Notes under the pieces: model-generated | Databases searched by the model: none | What the model was told of the DNA's origin: nothing | What the model saw: only the letters and a program-made list of their open reading frames with translations | Translations under genes and position numbers: made by a program | NCBI RefSeq assembly: GCF_022539505.1 | Contig: NC_061510.1 | Coordinates: 394,240,249-394,304,248 of the forward strand | DNA from: Lolium rigidum | Taxonomy: Eukaryota; Streptophyta; Magnoliopsida; Poales; Poaceae | Reading direction: 5' to 3' | Length of the DNA: 64,000 bases | In this document: one piece after another, positions 10,298 through 21,901 of the stretch | How the letters are laid out: each line of letters starts with the position of its first letter | Position numbering within the stretch: the stretch's first letter is position 1

Positions 10298-12522
10298 GTT
10301 TGCTTCTAAGATAGAAGGAAGTAGGTAAGCCGACTCAACATAAAGTAGAAGAAAGGCCCTTCGCAGAGGGAAGCAGGGATTAAATCATGTGCTAGAGTTT
10401 TTCAAGTTTTGAAATCATATAGAGAGCATAAAAATAAAGTTTTGAGAGGTGTTTGTTGTTGTCAACGAATGGTAGTGGGCACACTAACCCCCTTGTCAAA
10501 CAGACTTTCAAAGAGCGGCTCCCATGAAGGACGTTATCTCTACCAGCAAGGTAGATCATCCCTCTTCTCTTTTGTTTACACATGTACTTTAGTTTTATTT
10601 ATGAATGACACTCCTCCCAACCTTTTTTCTTTCACAAGCCATGGCTAACCGAATCCTCGGGTGCCTTCCAACATTTCACATACCATGGAGGAGTGTATAT
10701 TTGCAAAATTAAGTTGCTTACTGATAAATCAGGGCAAAACATGTGAAGAGAATTATTAATGAAAGTTAATTAATTGGGGCTGGGAACCCCGTTGCCAGCT
10801 CTTTTTGCAAAATTATTGGATAAGCGGATGTGCCACTAGTCCATTGGTGAAAGTCTTCCCAACAAGATTGAAAGATAAAACACCACATACTTCCTCATGA
10901 GCTATAAAATATTGACACAAATAAGGAGTAATAAAGTTTTGAATTGTTTAAAGGTAGCACATGAAGTATTTACTTGGAATGGCAGTAAAAATACCACATA
11001 GTAGGTAGTTATGGTGGACACAAATGGCATAGGTTTTGGCTCAAGGTTTTGGATGCACGAGAAGCATTCCCTCTCAGCACAAGGCTTTGGCTAGCAAGGT
11101 TGTTTGAAGCAAACACAAGTATGAACCGGTACAGCAAAACTTACATAAGAACATATTGCAAGCATTATAAGACTCTACACTGTCTTCCTTGTTGCTCAAA
11201 CACTTTTACCAGAAAATATCTAGACTTTAGAGAGACCAATCATGCAAACCAAATTTCAACAAGTTCTATGGTAGTTCTCCACTAGTAGGTTTAAACTACA
11301 TGATGCAAGAGCTTAAACATGATCTACTTGAGAGCTCAAAACAATTGCCAAGCATCAAATTATTCAAGACAATATACCAACTACCACATGAAGCATTTTC
11401 TGTTTCCAACCAAATAGCAAGAAACTCTCAAAATAAATATAAGTGAAGTAAGAGAGTACTTTCTATAAAGTAACTAATAGCTCTGAACAAGAGATACATG
11501 AAAACCAAGAGCTAGAAGCTACACCAGTGCGAAAACTGAATACTCAACAAATATAAGTGAAGAATAGGAGTATTCAAATGAAAAAGCGGAGCGTGTCTCT
11601 CTCCCAAACAAGATAGGATCCAATTTATTCAGAGAACTAAGATAACAAAACGAAAATAAAAGCACACAGACGCTCCAAGTAAAGCACATAAGATGTGACG
11701 GAATTAAAATATAGTTTCACTAGAGGTGACCTGATACATTGTTGATGAAGAAGGAGATGCCTTGGGCATCCCCAAGCTTAGACGCTTGAGTCTTCTCGAA
11801 ATATGCAGGGATGAACCACGGGGGCATCCCCAAGCTTAGACTTTTCACTCTTCTTGATCATATTATATCATCCTCCTCTCTTGATCCTTGAAAAGTTCCT
11901 TCACACCAAACTCAAAGCAATCTCATTAGAGGGTTAGTGCATAATCAAAAATTCACATGTTCAGCAAGGACACAATCATTCCCAACACTTCTGGACATTA
12001 CCCAAAGCTACTGAAATTTAATGGAGCAAAGAAACCCACTCAAACACAGTAAAAGAGGCAATGCGAAAAAAAAGGCAGAATCTGTCAAAACAGAACAGTC
12101 CGTAAAGACGAATTTTTTCGAGCCACTTAACATGCTCAGATGGAAAAGCTCAAATTGAATTAAAGTTGCGTACATATCTGAGGATTACTCATGAATTTTT
12201 TCATAATTTTTAGATTCTCCTACAGAGAGAACAACTCAAATTCGTGACAGCTAAAAATCTGTTCCTGCGCAGAAATTTAGTATCAACTTTCTATCAAAGA
12301 CTTTACTTGGTACAAAAACGAAATAAACATGATAAGGAGAGGTTGCTACAGTACTAACAACTTCCAAGACACAACAAAACAGTAGCAAAATAAAAACATG
12401 GGTTATCTCCCAAGAAGTGCTTTCTTTATAGCCATTAATATGGGCTCAGTAGTTTTAATGATGCTCTCGCAAGAAATAAGAGTTGAAGCAAAAGAGAGCA
12501 TCAAAAGCAAGTAAGAAACATT

Positions 12523-13227
12523 TTAAAGTCTAACCCACTTCCTATGAAAAGGAATCTTGTAAATAAACAAGTCATGTAAGCATAATGCAATAAGCATAGG
12601 AAAACAAGACAAGCGCAACTTCAAGATTTTCAAAGAAAAGAGAGGTGTTTTAGTAACATGAAAATCCCTACAACCATATTGTCCTCTCTCATAAAGATTT
12701 TCAGTAGCATCATGAACAAACTCAACAATATAACTATCACATGAAACATTCTTATCATGAGCTACATGCATAAAATTATTACTCTCCACATAAGCATAGT
12801 CATTACTATTAATTATAGTGGGAACAAATTCAATAAAATAGCTATCATTATTATTCTCATCACCATAATCATCATATATAGGAGGCATATTGTAATCATA
12901 ATTAATTTTCTCCTCAATAGTAGGTGGACTGAAAATATGATAGTCATCATTGTAATCATCATTGATAGGAGGTAAAGTATCATCAAAGTAAATTTTCTCC
13001 TCCATGCTTGGGGGACTAAAAATATCATGCTCATAAAAACCAGCTTCCCCAAGCTTAGAATTTTCCATAGCATTAGCAACAATGGTGTTCAAAGCATTCA
13101 TACTAATAACATTGTCATTAGCATGCATATAAAGTTTCATAGGTTTTTTAATTTTCTCTTCAAACACCTCATGTCCTAACTCAAGGTAAATACTATAAAG
13201 ATCTCTAATATTTTTGTTGTTTTCCAT
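12523..13227 (-). CDS. Conserved ORF of a non-autonomous LTR retroelement, unknown function
   Basis: This is a 234-codon open frame. The N-terminal part has EEKIKKPMKLYMHANDN and SMNALNTIVANAMENSKLGE. The middle holds two imperfect copies of an acidic motif (FSPPSMEEKIYFDDTLPPI and FSPPTIEEKINYDYNMPPI). Then come DSYIVEFVHDATENLYERG and QYGCRDFHVTKTPL, and finally a hydrophobic stretch (about residues 205-228) followed by basic HRKWVRL. The same protein is recognisable in the elements at 25349-26087 and 34201-34842. I do not recognise a characterised domain. A C-terminal membrane segment is plausible but not proven. Confidence 0.65.
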   Translation of the reverse strand: MENNKNIRDLYSIYLELGHEVFEEKIKKPMKLYMHANDNVISMNALNTIVANAMENSKLGEAGFYEHDIFSPPSMEEKIYFDDTLPPINDDYNDDYHIFSPPTIEEKINYDYNMPPIYDDYGDENNNDSYFIEFVPTIINSNDYAYVESNNFMHVAHDKNVSCDSYIVEFVHDATENLYERGQYGCRDFHVTKTPLFSLKILKLRLSCFPMLIALCLHDLFIYKIPFHRKWVRL

Positions 13228-13369
13228 TAAGCCTAACTAGTGAAATAAAAATAAGAAAAAAAGATATAATTGCAAAATCTAAAGGAAATAGCTTCGAGCA
13301 CTCACACACCGGCAACAGTGCTAGGAAATAGCTTAGTAGTCGGAGGATGTGAATAACTTTTACCTTACC

Positions 13370-13387
13370 TCCCCGGCAACGGCGCCA
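13370..13387 (-). other. Primer-binding site of element C
   Basis: The minus strand reads TGGCGCCGTTGCCGGGGA, a tRNA-Met-type primer site, ten bases inside the LTR that ends ...AGACATCA. Confidence 0.8.
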
Positions 13388-13397
13388 GAAAATAGCT

Positions 13398-14717
13398 TGA
13401 TGTCTACGCACGCTTCTATTCCTGTAGACAGTGTTGGGCCTCCAAGAGCAGAGGTTTGTAGAACGAGCAACAAGTTTCCCTTAAGTGAATCACCCAAGGT
13501 TTATCGAACTCGGGGAGGTAGAGGTCAAAGATACCCTCTCAAGCAACCCCGCAATTAAGATACAAGGAGTCTCTTGTGTCCCCAACACACCTAATACACT
13601 TGTCAGATGTATAGGTGCACTAGTTCGGCGAAGAGATAGTGAAATACAAGTAATATGGATGATTATAAGTAGTAATTGCAATCTGAAATAAAAGTGGCAG
13701 CAAGCGAACATGTAGCAGAACTTGTTGGAAACGGTGTTTCAATGCTTAGAAACAAGTCCTAGGGATCATACTTTCACTAGTGGACACTCTCAACAATGAT
13801 CACATAATTGAATAAATAAATGCTACTCTCAAACACTCTCTTGTTGGATAACAAACACCATTCATTATGTAGGGCTGCGAAAGCACACCTCAAGCCGGAG
13901 TAAACAAGCTCCACAACGTCATAAAGGAATCACACACGGTGCGCACACTGTCACCATCACACCGTGGAGAGTAACTCCGGAGTTCATATTAAAGTAACCT
14001 CTAGAGTGCATAATAGACAAGAGTAACATCTACATATTCAACTAGATTACAAAGCTCATGATCACATAAAGATCACACCATGGGAGAGAGAGATGAACCA
14101 CATAGCTACCGGTAGAGCCCTCAGCCTCGGGGGAGAACTAATCCCTCCTCATTATGGGAGACAGCAACGGCGATGAAGATGGCGGTGGTGTCGATATAGA
14201 TGACTCCGGGGGCAATTCCCCGTCCCGGCGGCGTCCCGGAACAGAGATTCTGTCCCCCGAAACTTGTCTTCGCGATGGCGGCGGCTACGGAACTCTTCGT
14301 GGAATATGACTTGAAATTTTAGGGTTTTCGCATCTGGGAGAATATATAGGCGGAAGGGCGGCCTCGGAGGAGCCAGGGGGTTCCCTCCCCATACCTGGGT
14401 GCGGTAGGGGGCCTGGCCGCGCCGCCCTATGGGTGGGCCCCCCTGCTTCCCTTCCTCGACTCTTCTTCGGACTTCTGGAATCCTCCGTGGAAAATAGGGC
14501 CGTGGGCTTTTGTTTCGTCCAATTCCGAGAATATTTCCTGTGTAGAATTTCTGAAACCAAAAACAGCAGAAAACAGGAACTAGCGCTTCGGCATCTTGTT
14601 AATAGGTTAGTCCCGGAAAATGCATAAAAATGATATAAAGTATGAATAAAACATGTAGGTATTGTCATAAAACTAGCATGGAACATAAGAAATTATAGAT
14701 ACGTTGGAGACGTATCA
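13398..14717 (-). repeat. 5' LTR of element C
   Basis: The minus strand begins TGATACGTCTCCAACGTATC at 14717 and ends ...GTAGACATCA at 13398, giving 1320 bp. The first 20 bases contain an inverted repeat (GATACGT...ACGTATC) that also occurs at the starts of the other LTRs of this group in the window. Confidence 0.85.
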
Positions 14718-14825
14718 CGCCACACGATAAAAACACTTCAATCATGCAAAAAACAATTGTGAGAGTCATGAGTTAGCACATTGGGGTCATCAAATATGAA
14801 CGAAGCTCGAGAAAATATGTCTTAC

Positions 14826-15232
14826 CCAAAACTTACTCATCACGGCCTCAGCAGCCGTCGGGAAGCCTACGCCAAGGGCACTCTCATAGTCCGCCCAAGT
14901 AGTGGCTAGCTTCTTCTCGCCAGCGGGGACCGTGCCGAGGGGATAGTACTTGCCCGGCCAGAACTTCCTAAGCAAAGCTCCAATGATGTTGCTAGGCAGG
15001 CGCCCCTTGGACCCCGGAGGAAATGTCCAATTGCTGCACATGAAAATCAAACATTAGTACATGCTAAATTGTCTATGACCAAAATGAAAGTGCATGTTTG
15101 AAATTGCCAAATTAGTACACTTACTTAGGGCCAGCAGGAATAATAAGGGTCTTCGCCTCATGGGTCTTAGGCTCCTTCCTCTCGTCGAGGACTCTCGCTT
15201 CCCCACGAATCTTCAGTGGCTTCGGCCGCTCC
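14826..15232 (-). pseudogene. CACTA-associated ORF, two exons, partial
   Basis: The minus-strand exon at 15125-about 15232 reads ...KEPKTHEAKTLIIPAGP. A GTAAGT donor follows. The exon at 15033-14826 continues NNWTFPPGSKGRLPSNIIGA, then LLRKFWPGKYYPLGT, TTWADYESALGV and EAVMSKFW, ending at a GTAAG donor. The segment around LLRKFWPGKY / TTWADYESA resembles the accessory protein of grass CACTA elements (the region preceding the plant Ptta/En-Spm domain). The rest of the gene would continue left and is cut off by element C. Confidence 0.6.
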
Positions 15233-15608
15233 TCCACGGAAAACATTTAGCACATAAAATGACGCGTCCTAGACCTAAAAACATTTTTCCCTCCATTTAT
15301 TGAGCGAATGAAAGTGTGGTCCCAGTTCAAATCCGATCAGTTTCCAGCGGATTCGGCGGGACACCGCAGGAAGCGGGAGGGATTCCCACATGGCTACCGC
15401 GTGCATATGGCATGTGTTTTCCCCCTAAAAGCCATAGAACTCCGGACGTGATGACCCTATTCGTGAAGTGTTTTTCAAGATAATTGCCGTATCCCAATTC
15501 CGTCTTTTGCAGTGGTTATTAGGACACATAAAATGACGCCACGCAGCTCCGCACGACTTTTTGGCTCTGTTTACTTTGCCAACTGTGCAAAACGGGGCCG
15601 CCGGGACA

Positions 15609-16410
15609 TGCTAGCCCATGTATGCGGAAATCATCAACGCCGGGTACATGCAAGGTTAGACAAACCTTACATCACACTTGTACGCATATGTTAGGGACAA
15701 ATGCAAGTTTTCCAGCGATTCCGATGCTCCGGTGATCTGTATCTTGTGAAACCCTAGGGCGGGGACCCTGCAGATCTACCCCTATAGCTTTCTCCGTGCG
15801 AGGGTTTACCAATGGACTTTTTTTTATTTGATTTGGTTTGTTTAGGATATATGCACATGGAAACCATAGGTTGGGAATAATTTACCATAAAATAGGCCCC
15901 GGATGAGGCATAGCAGGAGTTTCCACATCCAGATCCTGTATTTTACCAAGTGCTAGCCCATATATGCGGAAATCATCAACGCCGGGTACATGCAAGGTTA
16001 GAAAAACCTTACATCACACTTGTACGCATATGTTAGGGATAGATGCAATTTTTCCAGCGATTCTGACGCTCCGGCGATCTGTATCTTGGGAAACCCTAGG
16101 GCGGGGACCCTGCAGATCTACCCCTATAGCTTTCTCCGTGCGAGGGTTTACCAATGGACTTTTTTATTTGCTTTGGTTTGTTTAGGACATATGCACATGG
16201 AAACCATAGGTTGGGAATAATTTACCATAAAATAGGCCCCGGATGAGCCGTAGCAGGAGTTTCCACCGATTCCGACGCTCCGGTGGTTTGTATCTAGGGA
16301 AACCCTAGGGCGGGGACCCCGCAAATCTACCCCTAGGGTTAGGGTTAGGGTTAGGGTTAGAGTTAGGGTTAGCAACGGACTTTTTCCTTTGTTTTAGGAC
16401 ATATGTACAT
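15609..16410. repeat. Tandem repeat, about 342-bp unit, 2.4 copies
   Basis: Copy 1 starts at 15609 (TGCTAGCCCATGTATGCGG) and copy 2 at 15951 (TGCTAGCCCATATATGCGG), a period of 342 bp. From about 16264 a partial third copy resumes in the middle of the unit (CGATTCCGACGCTCCGG). Copies 1 and 2 are nearly identical for about 300 bp. It lies inside the CACTA element. Confidence 0.85.
16334..16372. repeat. TTAGGG-type short tandem repeat
   Basis: About six units of GGGTTA occur in a row, with one AGAGTTAG imperfection, embedded in the partial third copy of the 342-bp repeat. The unit is 6 bp, not the 7-bp TTTAGGG of most plant telomeres. Confidence 0.85.
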
Positions 16411-16599
16411 CGACAACAGATGTTGGACCTACTGGCTCCGGTTGACCCATCTGCGAAGAGCGTCACTAGTGGGACCTACATATGCCATCTTCCATTTTTT
16501 CCTTTAAAAAAGAACCATTTTTACATAATTCATACTAGTACATAAATAATACAAACATAATATAAAGTAAATGAGAGAGAAGAAAATAGAAAAAAAATA

Positions 16600-16938
16600 A
16601 GTACGCCGAGGGTGGCCGTCGGCATAGGTGGGTGATTCCCTATGCCGAGGGTGGCCCTCAGCGCCTCTCTGACGCCGTGACCGAGCCGTCACGGCATGAG
16701 CGGGACTGGAGGACATGCTTCTGCTACGCCGACGGCCTTGTGTACGCCGAGGGTGGCCGTCGGCATATCCCTCTCTACGCCGAGGGTGGCCGTTGGCGTA
16801 TCCCTCTCTACGCCGAGGGTGTCTAGACGCGAGGGTCACGTTGGGCCGCTGCCCTGGACCGGATGTACGCCGACGGCCCCGACATTTGGCCGTCGGCGTA
16901 CGCCACGGCCGTCGGCGCAGCGCGCCATTCCTGTAGTG
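16600..16938 (-). repeat. CACTA subterminal repeats and terminus
   Basis: The motif TACGCCGAGGGTGGCC (variants included) recurs at about 16602, 16641, 16743, 16776 and 16809. GCCGACGGCC-type variants lie between 16866 and 16920, and the CACTACAGG terminus (minus) ends the block at 16938. Subterminal arrays like this bind the transposase in En/Spm-type elements. Confidence 0.7.
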
Positions 16939-17575
16939 TGTTGGTTGTGCTCTATTATTGTAAGGGACCCCTTTTTGATAAAAAAAATTATGAGGATAAA
17001 TTTGGCCCTGCACCCTGCGCCGACACTCAACCCCGAAGGCACTGCATCGTCACCTACATTGCCTTCAGCGACAACCAAGCTTGGTTTGTTCCAAAATGGA
17101 ACCATGGAAGGATGGAGATGATGTAAAACGCCCGCCACGGAGCCGGGACATCTGGTGTGTCGGTCATGGACCTTAGCTCCGACAGCGACGAGAAATATTT
17201 TGTCATGGACTTTAGCTCCGGCAGTGACTGACCTGCAACCAAAGAAGCATAAGGCCACTTCCGAGCCGACGGTGGTAATTTTTTAACCCACTTACCATGT
17301 TGTCTGATTCTTATACTATTTTCTACTTTATGGCATGCCAGTACAAGCTTATCAGAAGTTCAGACGTGTCATTTATTAATGCTGGCAATGTGTTTATGCG
17401 AAGCCTACTAGGATACTACATATGTGTTGTATCATGTTCTATGCATCAGTCTGTCTCATACAATCATTCAATATCACTGTTGATGACTGTTGCTATTCAT
17501 ATGCAGACTAAAACTGTTGAGTCTTTACTCAAAAGGATCAAAACTTAGATTGATGAGGCTGCTGCCAAGATGTTT
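16939..17575. other. Unassigned TE-like sequence with a short acidic-repeat ORF end
   Basis: No complete gene is visible. The plus strand at 17164-17231 ends an open frame with two acidic repeats (VMDLSSDSD and VMDFSSGSD) before a TGA. Such Asp/Ser repeats are common in CACTA-associated proteins, but this fragment is too short to assign. Confidence 0.35.
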
Positions 17576-17890
17576 GGCACTCGGCAAAGGAAGACCCCCC
17601 CCCCCCCCCCCCCCGTCACACGTGTTCCAAAATAGCCACATGCCACTTGGCGGAGCGTCACACTATTGACACTCGGCAAAGAGCCAAAGACCCCATGTTT
17701 TTTTTACCGAGTGTACACACTTTCCCGTATTTGCCCTGCCTTCCTCCTGTACCGAGTGTGCCCACCCGACATAAATATGTTTGCTAAGTGACCCGTTTTG
17801 CCACTCGGCAAAGGTCCTCTTTGCCGAGTGTTAAGCCCGGTGATTTAACACTCGGCAGAGACCATACTACTCGACACAAATACGATTTCC
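17576..17890. repeat. CACTA-type subterminal repeat debris (TTTGCCGAGTG motif)
   Basis: ACTCGGCAAAG / TTTGCCGAGTG occurs in both orientations at about 17579, 17667, 17803, 17819 and 17852. This motif marks the ends of a common grass CACTA group. A 20-base C run sits at 17595-17614. No CACTA terminus is visible, so I regard it as a fragment. Confidence 0.6.
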
Positions 17891-19910
17891 GGTGGTGAAT
17901 GGGAGAGGACGCTAGCTAAGTTCACCAACACTGACTAGTTTGTTTAGTTTTAACCTAGAGCTCGAGAGACTACAAGGTGAGAATCGGTAACACAGTAGTG
18001 ACTCTACGACTCGAACAAGTAATACAGGCTCATAACAGAGCAAAGAACCAAAGTATTACAAGCAGAGGTCACTGACCTAACATTACATCAATAAACGAAA
18101 GAGAATTTATGCTATTCTAAATAGCAAGATAGCAAAAGGCCTAAGAGTTCAGGAGCATAACGGCGACATCCCAGCCCATAGATTGCAGGCTGCCACTCGG
18201 GAACCCCAAGCTACTCGTCGATGTCGACTTAGAAACCACCATCTGTCGGAGCAATTTTTTTTAAACAATCTGTCGGAGCAACTTCGTTTGAAATAAAAGC
18301 ATGCAAAGCTACCCTTTTTAACCTGTTAGCAAAACTAGTACGCGAGGCTTTATGTAGAGCTTAGTTTGCACAAAGCTAATTTTCCTTTGTAAAACAAGGA
18401 CGGTAAGAATCTCGACTACTTAGAACCTTTAAAAAGGGATAAGAGAGCGATATCACTAACTCTACTGATCATCATATTGAATCCACCGAATCTTCACCAT
18501 TACATGAACCTATCAACTAGGATCACCCCCTCGATACCCTGAGAAGGGATCCTTATTCACACATTGATTCCAAGTTTTACGATTAGGTTCAAGTTCTCTA
18601 TGATCAACACGTCCATCCCCAAGTCGTCCGTAACGATGGACATGGCTTTTCGAAAATATTTAACCCTGCAGGGGTGTACGGTTTACCCACACGCACTGAC
18701 CGACTCTTAGCAGCGTACGATACGCACTTACTTGGTGTGCCGACAGATGGTGGTCGACCAAAACCTTGCCCTTGCTTTCCCTAATTCATGAGTCACTCCA
18801 ACTGGGCAGCTCCGTCATCGTAGGTAGCCATTCTCCGAGGCGGTCCCGATTGTTGTGTGCAGGGGATCCAGTTCAATGCCCCCGACATCCTTCACCCTAT
18901 CCATGCCCTATATGATGCACCTTTGAAAACCGTTTCCACGCCTTCGCCATGCAGATGCCAAATGGAACTCGCAAACTATCTGACTCATGAATAAGTTGGG
19001 CAAGTTCGGTCCAAGGGGTTCCCATGAGCCCCGTGTGGTTGTACGCTCGGTCTTGGTTCAAGAGATGAGAACCATGGGTCCTAGTGTCGGCAAGAACGAG
19101 TCAAATCACCACAACCCCATGTGGCGGCCCATCCAAGCCTTTAAGCATATTTAATATCATCACTGATCATACCACGTCATCATGTCATACTAGGTTCATT
19201 CGCAGCGCTGATTCATCAACCGGACATACCAGAATTCCTCAACTAAGCATAGCTAAGCATATTCGATATAACGGCTCTAGCGATGCACACAAGCTCAAAC
19301 CTAGTCTTGCTGGGAGCAGTGGATCAGGATATTTAGGCTACAAGGATGGAATATACACACATAGGATAACTATAACTACCGATAAAACATTGGAATCGTA
19401 TGCAATATGTAGGAACCAGTAGTAAAAGCATATCGAAACCATATATGAACCAAGTTAGGGCTTGCCTTTGTCACTGATAAGAAAATATGGATCTTCAGAG
19501 ATCTTGTGCTTGACTTGTTCGTCGATCGACAAGTATTGATCTTCGTCGCTGTCGATCTTCATCGTCTCGGACACGTGCTCTATCGATCGCGAAGAAGCAA
19601 ATACCGGAAAGGTAAAACAACAATCAACACATGGCACAATGCAATGCAATGCGCATACAAGTTAATTAGGTACTGAAACTAACCTTAAGACATGTTCATC
19701 AATTTAAATGGAGTTGAATGCATAAAACACCGCATTTCGATAAACTCCATAAAGTTGCATTAGATTATTGTAGCATAAGTGTTAATTTAAGTTGTTCAAA
19801 TATGCTTGATTTTTGTGTCAAAATGTATATCTCATTTTTCTAAAGATTTTGTTATATTATACATATTTTCTGATTTAAAATGAATTAGTTATGATTTTTA
19901 TAAGTTTTGG

Positions 19911-21430
19911 TATTTTTTTTTCGAGAGCACCCAAAATGCGTGCCTTATCTTTATAGAAGGAGAAGCAAAAGTTTTACAAGAAAGCACATGAGTGCTGAGA
20001 CACACGCACACCACCTCCCTCCGCCTAGGCCTACTCTCTCGCTATACCTAGCCTCCCTCCTCTCTTGGCCCTCTCCCAGAGGTGGAACTCATCTCTAACC
20101 TGCACTAGAATTTGGTCTACCGTTTTCTGCTCCCTCTCATTCCCAAACGCCATAGCGTTCCTCTGTTTCCATATCGTCCATGCCGTGCAGATGACCATTG
20201 TGTCAAAACGCTTCCTGTCGATCCTCCGCACTCGCTTTCGGGCCTCCGTCCACCATCGTTGCAGGTTCCCCGTGAACCCAGGGTCTGCGATCCGTAGGTT
20301 CGCGCTCCTGAGGACTCTGTACCACACCTGTCTAGCATAGGGGCATAGGGTGAAAATGTGATCGACGTTATCCTCCTCTTGTAGACATGTGTAGCACGTA
20401 TCTGGATGCTCCTGGAGCCCATGCCTCGCTCTCCTGTCCGAGGTCCAAAGCCTATATCTCAAGGTCAGCCAAGCAAACACCTTGCACTTCATGGGGGCGA
20501 AGGAGCCCCACACCGGCTTACTCATGCACCAGCGAATGCCTCCATGACACAACATCTTATAGGTGCCCTTTGCCGTGTAGGTTCCCGATTCCACACCTTT
20601 CCATGTGATACTATCAGGTCTCGTGCTATCTTTCTCCACCTCTTCGACAGCCTCCCACAGTTTTAGGCATTGCATCCAAAGGTTAACGGTCATCTCCCCA
20701 TGAATGTCATCAATCCACACGTCCTCCTGCAACGCCTCCGCCACAAGGCGAGAGTTCCTCCTCCTGGTAGGGACCCTGGCAAAGACCTCCGGTGCCAACT
20801 CTTCCGATGTGTAACCTCCGATCCATCTGTCCCTCCAAAAGTAGGTGAGACGCCCGTCTCCACCGTAAACTGTGCTAAGCTCTAGAAGACCCCTTCTGCT
20901 TCTGGATCCTTTAGCCCTGGTAGGCCCTGCCAAGGCCTCTCCAGGTCCGTGCGTCTAAGCCATAGCCATCTCACTCTAAGGGTGAGGCCCTGTAGTCTTA
21001 ACTCCTTGACTCCCAACCCGCCGAGCTCCTTTGGCTTACAAATGCTCCTCCATGCCACTAGACACTGTCCTCCTTGCACATCCTCCTTACCGGCCCAGAA
21101 GAAGGCCCTCATCCACTTGTTTATCTCTTCCAACATCCAGGCAGGTGCCTCCGCAACCACCATTTGGTGGACCGCTCTTGCCGCTACCACAGAGTTTATA
21201 AGGACAAGTCTTCCTTCTCTACTAATGAGCCCCCTCTGCCACCCTGAGACACTTTTGGTGACTTGGTCTAGAAGTGGTTGCCACTCCGCCTTAGTGAGGG
21301 GGCGGAGTGCCAACTGAAGCCCCAAGTATCGGATTGGGAAGGCCGCCAGCTCACGATAGAGTAGGCCTATCTTTATAAATGTTATTTTCTGAACAGATCT
21401 CACGAATTCGTTAGGCAACACTGAGTTCAG
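19911..21430 (-). mobile_element. 5'-truncated L1-type LINE
   Basis: A poly-T run (19913-19921) marks the 3' end on the minus strand. Upstream are two open frames of ORF2. 20882-21421 is the reverse-transcriptase C-terminal part (PIRYLGLQLALRPLTKAEWQ, ISREGRLVLINSVVAARAVH, FFWAGKEDVQGGQCLVAW). 20031-20933 is the tail with a zf-RVT-like domain (FAWLTLRYRLWTSDRRARHG, then CYTCLQEEDNVDHIFTLCPY). A single frame shift separates them near 20900. The endonuclease and RT catalytic core are missing through 5' truncation. I could not find convincing target duplications. Confidence 0.85.
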
Positions 21431-21879
21431 TTGTTAGGTACTGAAGCTTTTAAACTTAAAACATGGGAACAATAACTAGTTCAAACATCAGGCTAAGTTG
21501 ATGGTTTCTTGGGCTGTAGCTCTTCTCCTAGAAACTTGAACATAGCCACCAGAGTACACCTAAAACTTTTGGCACTACATCTTTCTGCTGGCACTTGAAT
21601 TTCGAATTGAGATGGTTTGGTTCGGCAAGATATTTGCACACCAGGAAAGGAAAGGGAGTTCAGCGGAGATGCAAGTACTGGATGCATTCACATTCAGCTT
21701 ATTTCTTTGCTGAGATGTGCAGCTACAGGTATTTATATCAGTACACCACTTGTGTAGAAGTTACTTGCAAGTTTGCAACCATTTAGAAGCATTCTTTTAA
21801 CCAACCTGACATTGAACTACAAGAACCGATATCTCTCTACTCTGTTCCGATTAAACTGAATTCCTTGTTGTAGCGCGCG

Positions 21880-21901
21880 CTCTCTCTCTCTCTCTCTCTC
21901 T
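21880..21901. repeat. (CT)n microsatellite
   Basis: An uninterrupted run of CT dinucleotides follows a GCGCGC stretch within the long LTR. Confidence 0.9.

Larger units (their letters stand above)
10298..14717 (-). mobile_element. LTR retroelement C (TGATACGTCTCC family), 5' part, interrupted by the gypsy element
   Basis: On the minus strand this is an LTR (13398-14717), a primer-binding site complementary to initiator tRNA-Met (TGGCGCCGTTGCCGGGGA), a short ORF (12523-13227) and a long AT-rich internal region. It aligns with the minus-strand element at 31752-37368 and, in reverse, with the plus-strand element at 23463-30389. No gag-pol domains are visible, so it is non-autonomous as seen. 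The gypsy element interrupts it at 10297. Its right flank begins CGCCA (14718-14722), a putative target duplication whose partner is outside the window. Confidence 0.85.
14718..16938 (-). mobile_element. CACTA transposon, one terminus plus a coding fragment
   Basis: The minus strand begins CACTACAGGAATGGCGCGCT at 16938, a CACTA-type terminus. Within 340 bp it carries repeated subterminal motifs built on GCCGACGGCC / CGCCGAGGGTGGCC. Inward lie a tandem repeat block and an exon pair (14826-15033 and 15125-about 15232) encoding a CACTA second-ORF-like protein. Element C interrupts it at 14717, so the other terminus is outside the window. The three bases after the terminus (TGT, 16939-16941) would be the 3-bp target duplication. 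Confidence 0.75.

Noticed and set aside
9540..10328. 262-codon plus-strand open frame
   Set aside because: It lies antisense across the gypsy LTR and gag start, with low-complexity Arg/Gly/Ser sequence and no domain.
16334..16372. Interstitial telomere or chromosome fusion site
   Set aside because: The array is under 40 bp, has the wrong unit length for grasses, and sits inside a TE repeat.
17164..17231. Short acidic repeat ORF as an independent gene
   Set aside because: Only the last codons are open, no start or splice signals can be tied to it, and it lies next to CACTA debris.
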